Below, piece after piece: positions 1 to 7,218 of a stretch of DNA of 34,459 bases (its first letter is position 1; each line of letters starts with the position of its first letter). Where the stretch lies: positions 1 to 34,459 of the forward strand of contig JAJNQE010000050.1 in the NCBI GenBank assembly GCA_021154985.1, written 5' to 3'. The notes under the pieces are model-generated. The model was given only the letters and a program-made list of their open reading frames with translations. It was not told the origin of the DNA and did no database searches. This stretch comes from Hydrogenophaga sp. (GTDB lineage Bacteria > Pseudomonadota > Gammaproteobacteria > Burkholderiales > Burkholderiaceae_C). Position numbers and translations under genes: made by a program.

Positions 1-96
1 GCCCGGGAGGATGGGTGCGCGGCGCAGCGAAATAAAGGGGGAGGGGCCAAAGGCCCCGGAGGACATTCGCGGAGCCGCGTACCCATCCTCCCGGGC
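1..96. repeat. Nested inverted repeat at the window edge
   Basis: A perfect 16-bp inverted repeat, GCCCGGGAGGATGGGT at 1-16 and its complement at 81-96, extends imperfectly inward (CGCGGC against GCCGCG). It encloses a second hairpin, GGGGCC-AAA-GGCCCC, at 43-57. The structure lies downstream of the leftward cupin gene, which stops at 133. It has no clear T-tract, so a repeat element or structured intergenic unit is as likely as a terminator. It may continue left of the window. Confidence 0.6.
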
Positions 97-132
97 CCAC
101 CAACCCGGCAGGCCAGCAATCCCCAAACCCCA

Positions 133-555
133 TCAAACCCAAGGCGTGGGCTTCGGAATCTCACAAACCGGCTCAACATCGATCGTCTTGAAGTCGGCCG
201 GCGACACGATCTCCAGGTACTCCATGTCGGGCGAATAGTCGAACAAATAGTGGCGAATGCCCGGGCGCTGGTGCACACAGTCGCCGGCTTCCACCAACGT
301 CACCTGGTCTTCGTACATGAACTTGGCCCAGCCCTTGATCATGATCACGATCTGGAAGTCGGCCTCGTGGCGGTGCCAGCCCGTGCCCTCTTCGGGTGGC
401 AGGTTGGCCTTGACCAGGTGCGCGATCACCTTGCCGTGGGTTGCTGCGGCAATGCCGAGGTCGCGGTAGAGGAAAAAATCCCGCAGTCCACCCGAGACCC
501 AGGGGTTGTCGGTGCCTTTGACGTGCGAGAACAAGGTGCTGGTGCGGTCGAGCAT
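133..555 (-). CDS. Cupin-domain protein
   Basis: A 140-residue single-domain cupin of unknown substrate. The beta-barrel core is visible as HLVKANLPPEEGTGWHRHEADFQ, then ADFQIVIMIKGWAKFMYED, then EAGDCVHQRPGIRHYLFDYS. The first cupin motif carries the metal-binding HRH and downstream acidic residue, and the second carries the G...P...H pattern, so a bound metal is likely. The start at 555 was chosen because AAAGGAG lies just upstream; a longer reading to 684 would add 43 residues without family character. It is transcribed away from aroC. Small cupins of this kind may be dioxygenases, isomerases or ligand sensors, and nothing here decides among these. Confidence 0.85.
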   Translation of the reverse strand: MLDRTSTLFSHVKGTDNPWVSGGLRDFFLYRDLGIAAATHGKVIAHLVKANLPPEEGTGWHRHEADFQIVIMIKGWAKFMYEDQVTLVEAGDCVHQRPGIRHYLFDYSPDMEYLEIVSPADFKTIDVEPVCEIPKPTPWV

Positions 556-719
556 GAAACGCTCCTTTCTGGGGCGGAACAGCGGTGATTTGCTGCACTG
601 CAGCGCAAAGCACGAAATGTTCCTGTGGGCAGCCAGCCCTTGCAACTTTTTCAAGCGGGCGCGCCACGCACCAGACTGGCCCACCGGTGCACCAGCGTGC
701 CTCGGGGATAATCCATCGC

Positions 720-1820
720 ATGAGCGGCAACACCTTCGGCACCCTGTTTTGCGTCACCAACTTCGGTGAATCCCACGGCCCGGCCATTGGCTGCGTGATC
801 GACGGCTGTCCGCCGGGCATGGAACTCAGCGAGGCCGATATCCAGGTCGAGCTGGACCGCCGCCGCCCGGGCACATCGAAGTTCGTCACCCAGCGCAACG
901 AGCCCGACGCGGTGGAGATCCTGAGCGGTGTGTACGAGGGCAAGACCACCGGCACGCCCATCGCCCTGCTGATCCGCAACACCGACCAGCGCAGTAAGGA
1001 CTACGGCAACATCGCCCAAAGCTTCCGCCCCGGCCACGCCGACTACACCTACTGGCAGAAATACGGCATTCGCGACCCGCGCGGCGGCGGTCGCAGTTCG
1101 GCCCGCCTGACCGCGCCCACCGTGGCCGCCGGTGCCGTGGCGAAGAAGTGGCTCAAGGAAAAGTTCGGCACCACGTTCCTGGGCTGCATGACGCAGGTGG
1201 GCGATGTGGTGATTCCGTTCGAGAGCTGGGACCACGTGCCGAACAACCCGTTTTTTGCGCCCGTGGCCGACGTGTCCGCCATCGAGGACTACATGAACGC
1301 GCTGCGCAAGAGCGGCGACTCGTGCGGCGCCCGCATTCGCGTGACCGCACAAGGCATGCCCGTTGGCCTGGGCCAGCCGCTGTACGACCGGCTCGACGCC
1401 AACATCGCCTACGCCATGCTCGGCCTCAACGCGGTCAAGGGTGTGGAGATCGGTGCCGGTTTTGCCAGCGTGGCCGACAAGGGCAGCACGCACGGCGACA
1501 GCCTCACGCCCGAGGGCTTCGCGGCCAACAAGGCCGGCGGCGTGTTGGGCGGCATCAGCACCGGGCAAGATCTCGAGGTGTCCATTGCGATCAAGCCGAC
1601 CAGCTCGATCCTGATCCCGCGCGAGACCATCGACGTGGCGGGTGAGTCCACCGAGATCATCACCAAAGGCCGTCACGACCCCTGCGTGGGCATTCGCGCC
1701 ACGCCGATTGCCGAAGCGCTGCTGGCGCTGGTGGTGATGGACCACGCACTGCGCCACCGCGCGCAGTGCGGCGACGTGCAACTGCCCACACCCGACATCG
1801 CGGCCAAAGCGCGCGGCTGA
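720..1820 (+). CDS. aroC: Chorismate synthase
   Basis: Converts 5-enolpyruvylshikimate-3-phosphate to chorismate, the last common step of aromatic amino acid synthesis, using reduced FMN in the cytoplasm. The protein is 366 residues, normal for the family. It carries the GESHGPAIGCVIDGCPPG signature near residues 16-33, the RPGHADYTYWQKYG segment, and RGGGRSSARLTAPTVAAGA. The start at 720 fits the family N-terminus (MSGNTFGTLFCVTNFGESHG). There is no good Shine-Dalgarno sequence, and GATAAT at 707-712 sits only 8 bases before the ATG, so a very short leader is possible. The stop is followed after two bases by the GTG of an MFS gene, suggesting co-transcription. Confidence 0.97.
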   Translation: MSGNTFGTLFCVTNFGESHGPAIGCVIDGCPPGMELSEADIQVELDRRRPGTSKFVTQRNEPDAVEILSGVYEGKTTGTPIALLIRNTDQRSKDYGNIAQSFRPGHADYTYWQKYGIRDPRGGGRSSARLTAPTVAAGAVAKKWLKEKFGTTFLGCMTQVGDVVIPFESWDHVPNNPFFAPVADVSAIEDYMNALRKSGDSCGARIRVTAQGMPVGLGQPLYDRLDANIAYAMLGLNAVKGVEIGAGFASVADKGSTHGDSLTPEGFAANKAGGVLGGISTGQDLEVSIAIKPTSSILIPRETIDVAGESTEIITKGRHDPCVGIRATPIAEALLALVVMDHALRHRAQCGDVQLPTPDIAAKARG

Positions 1821-1822
1821 CC

Positions 1823-2992
1823 GTGTCGCTGCGCAGCCCATTGCTGCCGTTCTCCGCCCTGAGCGCGAGCTACTTCGCGCACATCGGCTTCTTCAACCCT
1901 TACCTCCCGCTCTGGCTCAAGGAGCTGGGTTTCAGCCTGCTGGCCATCAGCGTGCTGACCTCGGTGCAGTCGGCCTCGCGCCTGTTTGCGCCCTACCTGT
2001 GGGGCTCGCTGAGCGACCGCACCGGCGAGCGCGTGCGGCTCTTGCGCTATGGCGCCACCGCCGCCCTGCTGCTGTCGCTCGGGCTGTGGTTCGAGCTCGG
2101 TGGCGTGGGGCTCTTCGTGGTGTTGCTGCTCATGTTTGCCCACACCAGCGGCATGATGCCCATGAGCGAGGCCGCACTGGCGCACCTGGTGAGCCACGGT
2201 GGCGCGTTCGATGCGAAGCGTTATGGCCGCATCCGTCTGTGGGGCTCGCTGGGTTTTCTGGTCACGGTGGTGGCCGCGGGCTTCTGGTTCGAGCGATTTG
2301 GACTGGTTCACTTTCCTGCGTGGACCCTGGCCACGCTGGCGGCGGTGACGCTCAGCGTGTGGCTGCTGCCCGACTTCCGCGAGCCCGCCCACGCCGACGA
2401 GGTGCAACCCTCGGTGTGGCCCGTGCTGCGCCAGCCCCCGGTGCGATGGTTTTTTGCGGCCGTGTTCTTCCACGTGCTCGCGCACATCTTCATCTACGTC
2501 TTTTTCTCGCTCTACCTGGATTCGCTGGGTTACAGCAAGACGGTGATCGGCCTGCTGTGGGCGCTGTCGGTGGTGATCGAAATTGGCTGGTTCTTCACCC
2601 AGGGCCGCTGGCTGCCGCTGTTGTCGCTCTCGGGCTGGCTGGTCCTGGCCGCCGCGCTCATGGCGCTGCGCATGGGCCTGACGGCCAGCCTGCCGCTGGT
2701 GTTGCCCGTGCTGCTGGTGGCACAGGCGCTACACGCCATCACCTTCGCCGCGCACCACACGGTGTGCATCGCCATGCTGTCGCACCATTTCCCAGGGCGC
2801 CTGCGCGGGCGCGGGCAGGCGCTCTACACCGTGGTGGGCTACGGACTGCCAGGCGTGGTGGGTGGGTTGGTGGGTGGTCTGCTCAGCTCGGCCTTCGGGC
2901 TGGCCAGCGTGTTCTGGCTCTCGTCGGCCTGTGCGGCGGTGGCCTGCGCTTGTGCCTTCAGGGCGTGGGGGTTGCAGCGAACCAGCGCCTGA
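1823..2992 (+). CDS. MFS transporter (HcaT/MFS_1-like)
   Basis: A 389-residue integral membrane protein with about 12 hydrophobic segments, typical of the major facilitator superfamily. The N-terminal SASYFAHIGFFNPYLPLWLKELGFS and the cytoplasmic loop GSLSDRTGERVRLL (the family's G-x3-D-x2-G-R/x-R motif) place it near the MFS_1-like group that includes the phenylpropionate carrier HcaT. The substrate cannot be read from sequence. The GTG at 1823 is two bases after the aroC stop and is the likely start; an upstream ATG would overlap aroC. The 3' end overlaps the convergent EamA gene by 35 bases. Confidence 0.9.
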   Translation: MSLRSPLLPFSALSASYFAHIGFFNPYLPLWLKELGFSLLAISVLTSVQSASRLFAPYLWGSLSDRTGERVRLLRYGATAALLLSLGLWFELGGVGLFVVLLLMFAHTSGMMPMSEAALAHLVSHGGAFDAKRYGRIRLWGSLGFLVTVVAAGFWFERFGLVHFPAWTLATLAAVTLSVWLLPDFREPAHADEVQPSVWPVLRQPPVRWFFAAVFFHVLAHIFIYVFFSLYLDSLGYSKTVIGLLWALSVVIEIGWFFTQGRWLPLLSLSGWLVLAAALMALRMGLTASLPLVLPVLLVAQALHAITFAAHHTVCIAMLSHHFPGRLRGRGQALYTVVGYGLPGVVGGLVGGLLSSAFGLASVFWLSSACAAVACACAFRAWGLQRTSA

Positions 2993-3848
2993 GCGGGTTG
3001 AAGCCCGTCACGAGCGCAGTGGCCAGCAGCACCAGCGCACCGCCGGCAAAAATGCCGGGCGACAGCGCCTCACCCAGAAACAGGTGGCCCCATGTCACGC
3101 CGAACACCGGGATGAGAAAGGCCGGGCTCATGGCCGCCACCGGCGTCACGTGGCGAATGATGCGCAGGTGCGCCCAGTAGGCCAGGCCCGAGGTGACCAC
3201 GCCCATGACGAACAGCGCACCCAGCGCCGCTGGTGTGAACGTCGCGTCTGGCCAGGCCCACACGGCACCCGGGAACACCATCACCATGGCCGCGAGGTGG
3301 ATGCCGGCGGCAATCGCCAGCGGCTGCATGCGGGTGGTGGCGCGCTTCATCAGCGGGGTGGAGCAGCCATAACAGGCCGCCGCCAGGATGCAGGCCAGCG
3401 CAGCCGCGATCGTGCCGGCGTCGGGCTGCACCGGGCCCAGCCGCACGATGAGCCCCACGCCGATGAAGCCGCACAGGCAGCCCAGCAGCTTGCGCGCAGT
3501 GAGCGTGTCTTCCTTGAACCAGCTGGATGCCAGCGTGCCGAACAGCACCGCCGTGGTGTTGAGCAGGGCGCTGTAGCCGGCGGGCAGGCGCAGCGCAGCC
3601 CAGGCGTAGAGCAGGAAGGGCGCCGCCACGGAGAGCGCGCCCAGCAACAAGAGCTCGCGCCAGTGCTCCCACGGCCAGCCTTGTTTGAGCCCACGCATGA
3701 TGAAGGCCAGCGTGAGCCCGGCCAGCGCCACGCGGCAACCCGCCAGCACCATGGGCCCGATGACCGGGCTGGCGATGCGGATGAACAGGAAGGACGCGCC
3801 CCAGAGCGCGGACAGACCCACGAGCTGGGCGAAGTGGCGGGTTTTCAC
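2958..3848 (-). CDS. EamA/DMT-family transporter
   Basis: About 296 residues with ten predicted membrane segments in two EamA repeats. The first repeat opens with LVGLSALWGASFLFIRIA, a hallmark of the drug/metabolite transporter superfamily; the second covers roughly residues 145-285 and includes TPVAAMSPAFLIPVFGVTWG. These proteins export amino acids or other metabolites, but the substrate here is unknown. The GTG at 3848 gives the usual short N-terminus (VKTRHFAQLVG); an ATG at 3971 would run into aroQ, so I reject it. The 3' end overlaps the MFS gene tail to tail. Confidence 0.88.
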   Translation of the reverse strand: MKTRHFAQLVGLSALWGASFLFIRIASPVIGPMVLAGCRVALAGLTLAFIMRGLKQGWPWEHWRELLLLGALSVAAPFLLYAWAALRLPAGYSALLNTTAVLFGTLASSWFKEDTLTARKLLGCLCGFIGVGLIVRLGPVQPDAGTIAAALACILAAACYGCSTPLMKRATTRMQPLAIAAGIHLAAMVMVFPGAVWAWPDATFTPAALGALFVMGVVTSGLAYWAHLRIIRHVTPVAAMSPAFLIPVFGVTWGHLFLGEALSPGIFAGGALVLLATALVTGFNPLRRWFAATPTP

Positions 3849-3918
3849 CGAACGATTGTGCGGTGCGGCGCTGGCCTGAAGGGCAGCAACGCTGTCGCAG
3901 GCAGGACTCGCCGCCTGC

Positions 3919-4377
3919 TCAGGCGGCCAGGGCCTTGCGCGCCAGGCCTTCGATGGCCAGGCGATAACCATCGGTGCCGAAACCCACCACGATGCCGGCG
4001 GCGGCCGGCGACAGGTAGGAGTGATGGCGAAAGGCCTCGCGCGCGTGCACGTTGGAAATGTGCACCTCGATCACCGGCAGGGGTTTGACGCCGCTGATGG
4101 CGTCGAACAAGGCCACCGAGGTGTGGGTGAAGGCGCCGGCGTTGAACACCACGCCCGCGAGTTCACCGGCCTTGAAGCGGCGACCCGCTTCGTGAATCTT
4201 GTCGATCAACGCGCCTTCGTGGTTGCTCTGAAAACACTCCACTGCAAAACCCAGGCGCTGGCCATGGCCCACGCATTCGGCCTCCACGTCGGCCAGGGTG
4301 GTCGCGCCGTACACCTCGGGCTGGCGCGTGCCGAGCAGGTTGAGGTTGGGGCCGTTGAGGATGAGCAGTGTCTTCAT
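3919..4377 (-). CDS. aroQ: Type II 3-dehydroquinate dehydratase
   Basis: Dehydrates 3-dehydroquinate to 3-dehydroshikimate, shikimate pathway step 3, normally as a dodecamer. The 152 residues match the family length. Visible motifs are the opening LLILNGPNLNLLGTRQPEVYG with the catalytic Tyr23 on the mobile loop, the QSNHEGALID segment, NAGAFTHTSVAL, and EVHISNVHAREAFRHHS with the catalytic histidine and substrate-binding arginines. The ATG at 4377 was chosen because homologues begin at MKTLLILNGPN. It lies upstream of, and on the same strand as, the EamA gene with 70 bases between them, so the two may share a transcript. Confidence 0.97.
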   Translation of the reverse strand: MKTLLILNGPNLNLLGTRQPEVYGATTLADVEAECVGHGQRLGFAVECFQSNHEGALIDKIHEAGRRFKAGELAGVVFNAGAFTHTSVALFDAISGVKPLPVIEVHISNVHAREAFRHHSYLSPAAAGIVVGFGTDGYRLAIEGLARKALAA

Positions 4378-4641
4378 GGCGTGTTGTTGGTGAGGCAGAG
4401 GCGGTGAAAGTATAGGCGGCAGGTTGTGCGAGACGCCATCGCCCATCGAGGGTTTGCCCCATGTCGGCCGCTTTGACATCACGGCCCCTCCATGGGATGC
4501 CCTCGTTTTGCAGAGCCACGATTCACGCGGCTTCGAGGCCTTCGGTGCGAATCTTGCAAATACCCGGACGGGTTCCGTTCAGGGCCCGTCGACAGGCCGC
4601 AGGCGCGGCGCATTCCAACAAAAATTTCCGGAGACAAGTTC

Positions 4642-5667
4642 ATGAGCTTCAAGCGCATTCCGCAACTTTTGCGAACCCTCGTGCTGCCCGCGCTGGCAGC
4701 TGCATCGATGGCGGCCCACGCCGGGCCGTTTTCCGGCATCTTCATTTTTGGCGACAGTTTGTCGGACACGGGGAATGTGAGCATTGCCACCCGTGGCGCT
4801 CAGCCCGCTGCGCCTTATTACCCAGGCCGCTTTTCCGATGGCCCCGTTTGGGTGGAAACGTTTGCATCTGGCCTGGGGCTGTCCGTTACCCCTTCGCTGG
4901 CCGGCGGCAACAACTTTGCGTTTGGGGGTGCCCTCACGGGCACGGTAGGGAGCTTGCCCGGTGTGCTTTCCCAAGTAGATCGATGGGGAGGTGGTACGGA
5001 GCCCGATCCCATGCGTGCCGACCCCAACGCACTGTATGTGGTGGTGGCCGGCGGCAACGATATGCGCGCGGCCCGGTCTATTTCTACGGGCGATCCCGCG
5101 CTCGACGGTATTGCACGTCAGGCTGCGGCAGAGGCTGCAATCAACAATCTGTATACCGCCATCAACTACTTGGCAGCTAGCGGCGCTCGCAACGTGCTCA
5201 TCTCCACCTTGCCCGACCTCGGTGTCACACCAGAGGCGATTGGGCTGGGTCGTCAGGCCGCGTCAACCGATGCCACAAACCGCTTCAACGCCCTGATTCC
5301 TACGCTGTTTGGGCTGGAGTTGATCCCGGCGTTCAGTGGGTTGGACATCAGGTTGCTCGATATGGCGGCGGTCGCAGCAGACGTGCGCGTCAACTTCAAA
5401 GACTTTGGCGTGACCAACGTGGGCTTGCCGTGCGGTGCGTTTGCCGGAAGCCAAGGCGCGAGCTGCGACACTTCGCTGTTCTCCGACGCTCTGCACCCAT
5501 CGGCCCTCGCGCACCGTTTGATCGGCGAAGCCGCGCTGGCGGTGTACGGCGTGCCTCTGCCCGGCACCCTTGCGCTGATGGCGCTGGCCTTGTTCCTGCT
5601 GGTGCTGGTGCAGCGCCGCCGTGCTGGCGAGGCTCAGTCGGTGGGCTTCAGGTCAGTGGCACGGTGA
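4642..5667 (+). CDS. Secreted SGNH/GDSL hydrolase with PEP-CTERM tail
   Basis: A 341-residue exported esterase or lipase of the SGNH family. A signal peptide spans residues 1-27 (cleavage near AAHA-GPF). The catalytic blocks are GDSLSD at 37-42 (nucleophile Ser39), the GGNNFAFGG block, GGND at 137-140, and D282-x-x-H285 in SDALHPS. The C-terminus is VPLPGTLALMALALF followed by further hydrophobic residues and QRRR, a slightly divergent PEP-CTERM sorting signal read by an exosortase. The start has GGAG nine bases upstream. The substrate is unknown; surface-anchored lipid or polysaccharide ester hydrolysis is an inference. The end overlaps aroE tail to tail by 20 bases. Confidence 0.92.
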   Translation: MSFKRIPQLLRTLVLPALAAASMAAHAGPFSGIFIFGDSLSDTGNVSIATRGAQPAAPYYPGRFSDGPVWVETFASGLGLSVTPSLAGGNNFAFGGALTGTVGSLPGVLSQVDRWGGGTEPDPMRADPNALYVVVAGGNDMRAARSISTGDPALDGIARQAAAEAAINNLYTAINYLAASGARNVLISTLPDLGVTPEAIGLGRQAASTDATNRFNALIPTLFGLELIPAFSGLDIRLLDMAAVAADVRVNFKDFGVTNVGLPCGAFAGSQGASCDTSLFSDALHPSALAHRLIGEAALAVYGVPLPGTLALMALALFLLVLVQRRRAGEAQSVGFRSVAR

Positions 5668-6469
5668 GCCGCTGAATCACGGGCTGGGTCTCAGGCCGCA
5701 CACCGCGCCACCAGGCGAAGGCTTCTGCGGCCTGCTCCACCAGCATGCCCACGCCGTCGGCCACGCGGCTCGCGCCGGCGGCCTGGGCTTGTTTCAGGAA
5801 GGGCGTGAGGCCTTTGCCATAAACCATCTCGTAGGCAATCGCGCCGGGCGCGAACAGGCCTGCAGGCAGAGGAAGCGCCTCCTGCGTGAGACCGGTGGAG
5901 GTGGCGTTGATGACGACGTCGAAGCTTTTTCCTGCGAGGTCCTGATATCCCCCGGATTGCAGTTGGGCGTGCGCCGCGAAATCGCGCCCCAGCGCATGGG
6001 CTTTGTCGGCCGTGCGGTTTGCCACGGCGATGAGGGCGGGGCTTTGGCCCGCGATGGGCAGCAGTGCGCCGCGCGTGGCGCCGCCCGCACCCAGCAGGAG
6101 CACGCGTTTGCCGGCGAGCGGGCAGCCCAGGTTGCGTTGCAGGTCGTTCACCAGACCCACGCCGTCGAAGTTGTCGGCCTGGATGCGGTCCCCCTCGAAC
6201 TTGAGGCAGTTGGCCGCGCCGGCCAAGTGGGCGCGTTCGCTCGGTTCGGTGGCGATCTCGAAGGCCTGCAGCTTGAACGGCAAGCTCACGTTGAGTCCGC
6301 GCCCGCCACCGGCGCGAAAGCCCAGCACGGTATCGGCAAAGCCGTCCAGCGGTGTTTCGATGGCGGTGTAGCCGATGTCCTGCCCGGTGGCTTGGGCGAA
6401 CAGGCTGTGGATCAGCGGCGACTTGCTGTGGCCTATGGGGTGGCCGAGGACGGCGTAGCGGTCGGTCAT
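5648..6469 (-). CDS. aroE: Shikimate dehydrogenase
   Basis: NADP-dependent reduction of 3-dehydroshikimate to shikimate, pathway step 4. The 273 residues match the family. The shikimate-binding SKS (15-17) follows PIGH. The catalytic Lys66 lies in VSLPFK and the catalytic Asp102 in ADNFDGVGLV. The nucleotide-binding loop is GAGGATRG (127-134), followed by NRTADKA, which accepts the NADP phosphate. NATSTGL and YEMVYGKGLTPFL complete the pattern. The start at 6469 gives the standard MTDRYAVLGHPIGHSKSP. It faces the DsbA-family gene divergently across 86 bases. Confidence 0.97.
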   Translation of the reverse strand: MTDRYAVLGHPIGHSKSPLIHSLFAQATGQDIGYTAIETPLDGFADTVLGFRAGGGRGLNVSLPFKLQAFEIATEPSERAHLAGAANCLKFEGDRIQADNFDGVGLVNDLQRNLGCPLAGKRVLLLGAGGATRGALLPIAGQSPALIAVANRTADKAHALGRDFAAHAQLQSGGYQDLAGKSFDVVINATSTGLTQEALPLPAGLFAPGAIAYEMVYGKGLTPFLKQAQAAGASRVADGVGMLVEQAAEAFAWWRGVRPETQPVIQRLTVPLT

Positions 6470-6555
6470 GGGAGTTTTGTGGTGAGGAGTGACCCGATTG
6501 TCGTGCAAGCCCCTGCCGGGTTTGCGGTCAAGGGCCACGGCCTACCATCGCTGCC

Positions 6556-7215
6556 ATGACCACATCTCTCAAGATCGATTTTGTGTCCGACGTGTCCTGC
6601 CCCTGGTGCGCCGTCGGGCTGGGCGCGCTCGAAGAAGCGCTGGGCAAGCTGCAGGGCGAGGTGTCGGCCGAGCTGCACTTCCAGCCGTTTGAACTCAACC
6701 CCAAGATGGGCGCAGAAGGCCAGGACATCGGCGAGCACCTGACGCAAAAATACGGCTCCACCGCCGCGCAGCAGGTGCAGATCCGCGACACCATTCGCGC
6801 GCGCGGCGCCGAGGTGGGCTTTGCCTTCAACCCGGAAGGCCGGGGGCGGATCTGGAACACGTTTGATGCGCACCGGCTGCTGCACTGGGCCGAGCTGGAG
6901 GGAGCCGCGGGGCAACAGCACGCATTGAAGAAGGCCTTGCTGGCCGCTTGCCACACGCGCTCTGAAGCCATGGGCGACCACGGCGTGTTGCTGGCCTGTG
7001 CGCGCGAGGTGGGCCTGGACGAAGCGCGGGCCCAGGCCATTCTGGCGAGCGACGAGTTCGCGCAGGCCGTGCGCGAGCGCGAGGCGTTCTACACCAGTGC
7101 CGGCATCCATTCGGTGCCGGCGGTGATCATCAACGACCGGCATCTGATTTCCGGTGGGCAGCCGGCGGCGGTGTTCGAGCAGGCGCTGCGGCAGATTGCG
7201 GCTGAAGCGGCTTGA
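6556..7215 (+). CDS. DsbA-family (FrnE-like) oxidoreductase
   Basis: A 219-residue cytoplasmic thioredoxin-fold protein with the DsbA-like insertion. The active site is SCPWC (Cys15, Cys18). The cis-proline loop is GIHSVPAVIIND near residues 182-193, followed by GGQPAAVFEQAL. No signal peptide is present, which with the motif places it in the FrnE/HCCA-isomerase-like group rather than with periplasmic DsbA. Members act as dithiol oxidoreductases or glutathione-dependent isomerases; the substrate is not known. The gene converges on the radical SAM gene, with only three bases between the stops. Confidence 0.93.
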   Translation: MTTSLKIDFVSDVSCPWCAVGLGALEEALGKLQGEVSAELHFQPFELNPKMGAEGQDIGEHLTQKYGSTAAQQVQIRDTIRARGAEVGFAFNPEGRGRIWNTFDAHRLLHWAELEGAAGQQHALKKALLAACHTRSEAMGDHGVLLACAREVGLDEARAQAILASDEFAQAVREREAFYTSAGIHSVPAVIINDRHLISGGQPAAVFEQALRQIAAEAA

Positions 7216-7218
7216 GGC

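Noticed and set aside
651..1841. 396-codon leftward frame opposite aroC
   Set aside because: Shadow frame; aroC has all family signatures.
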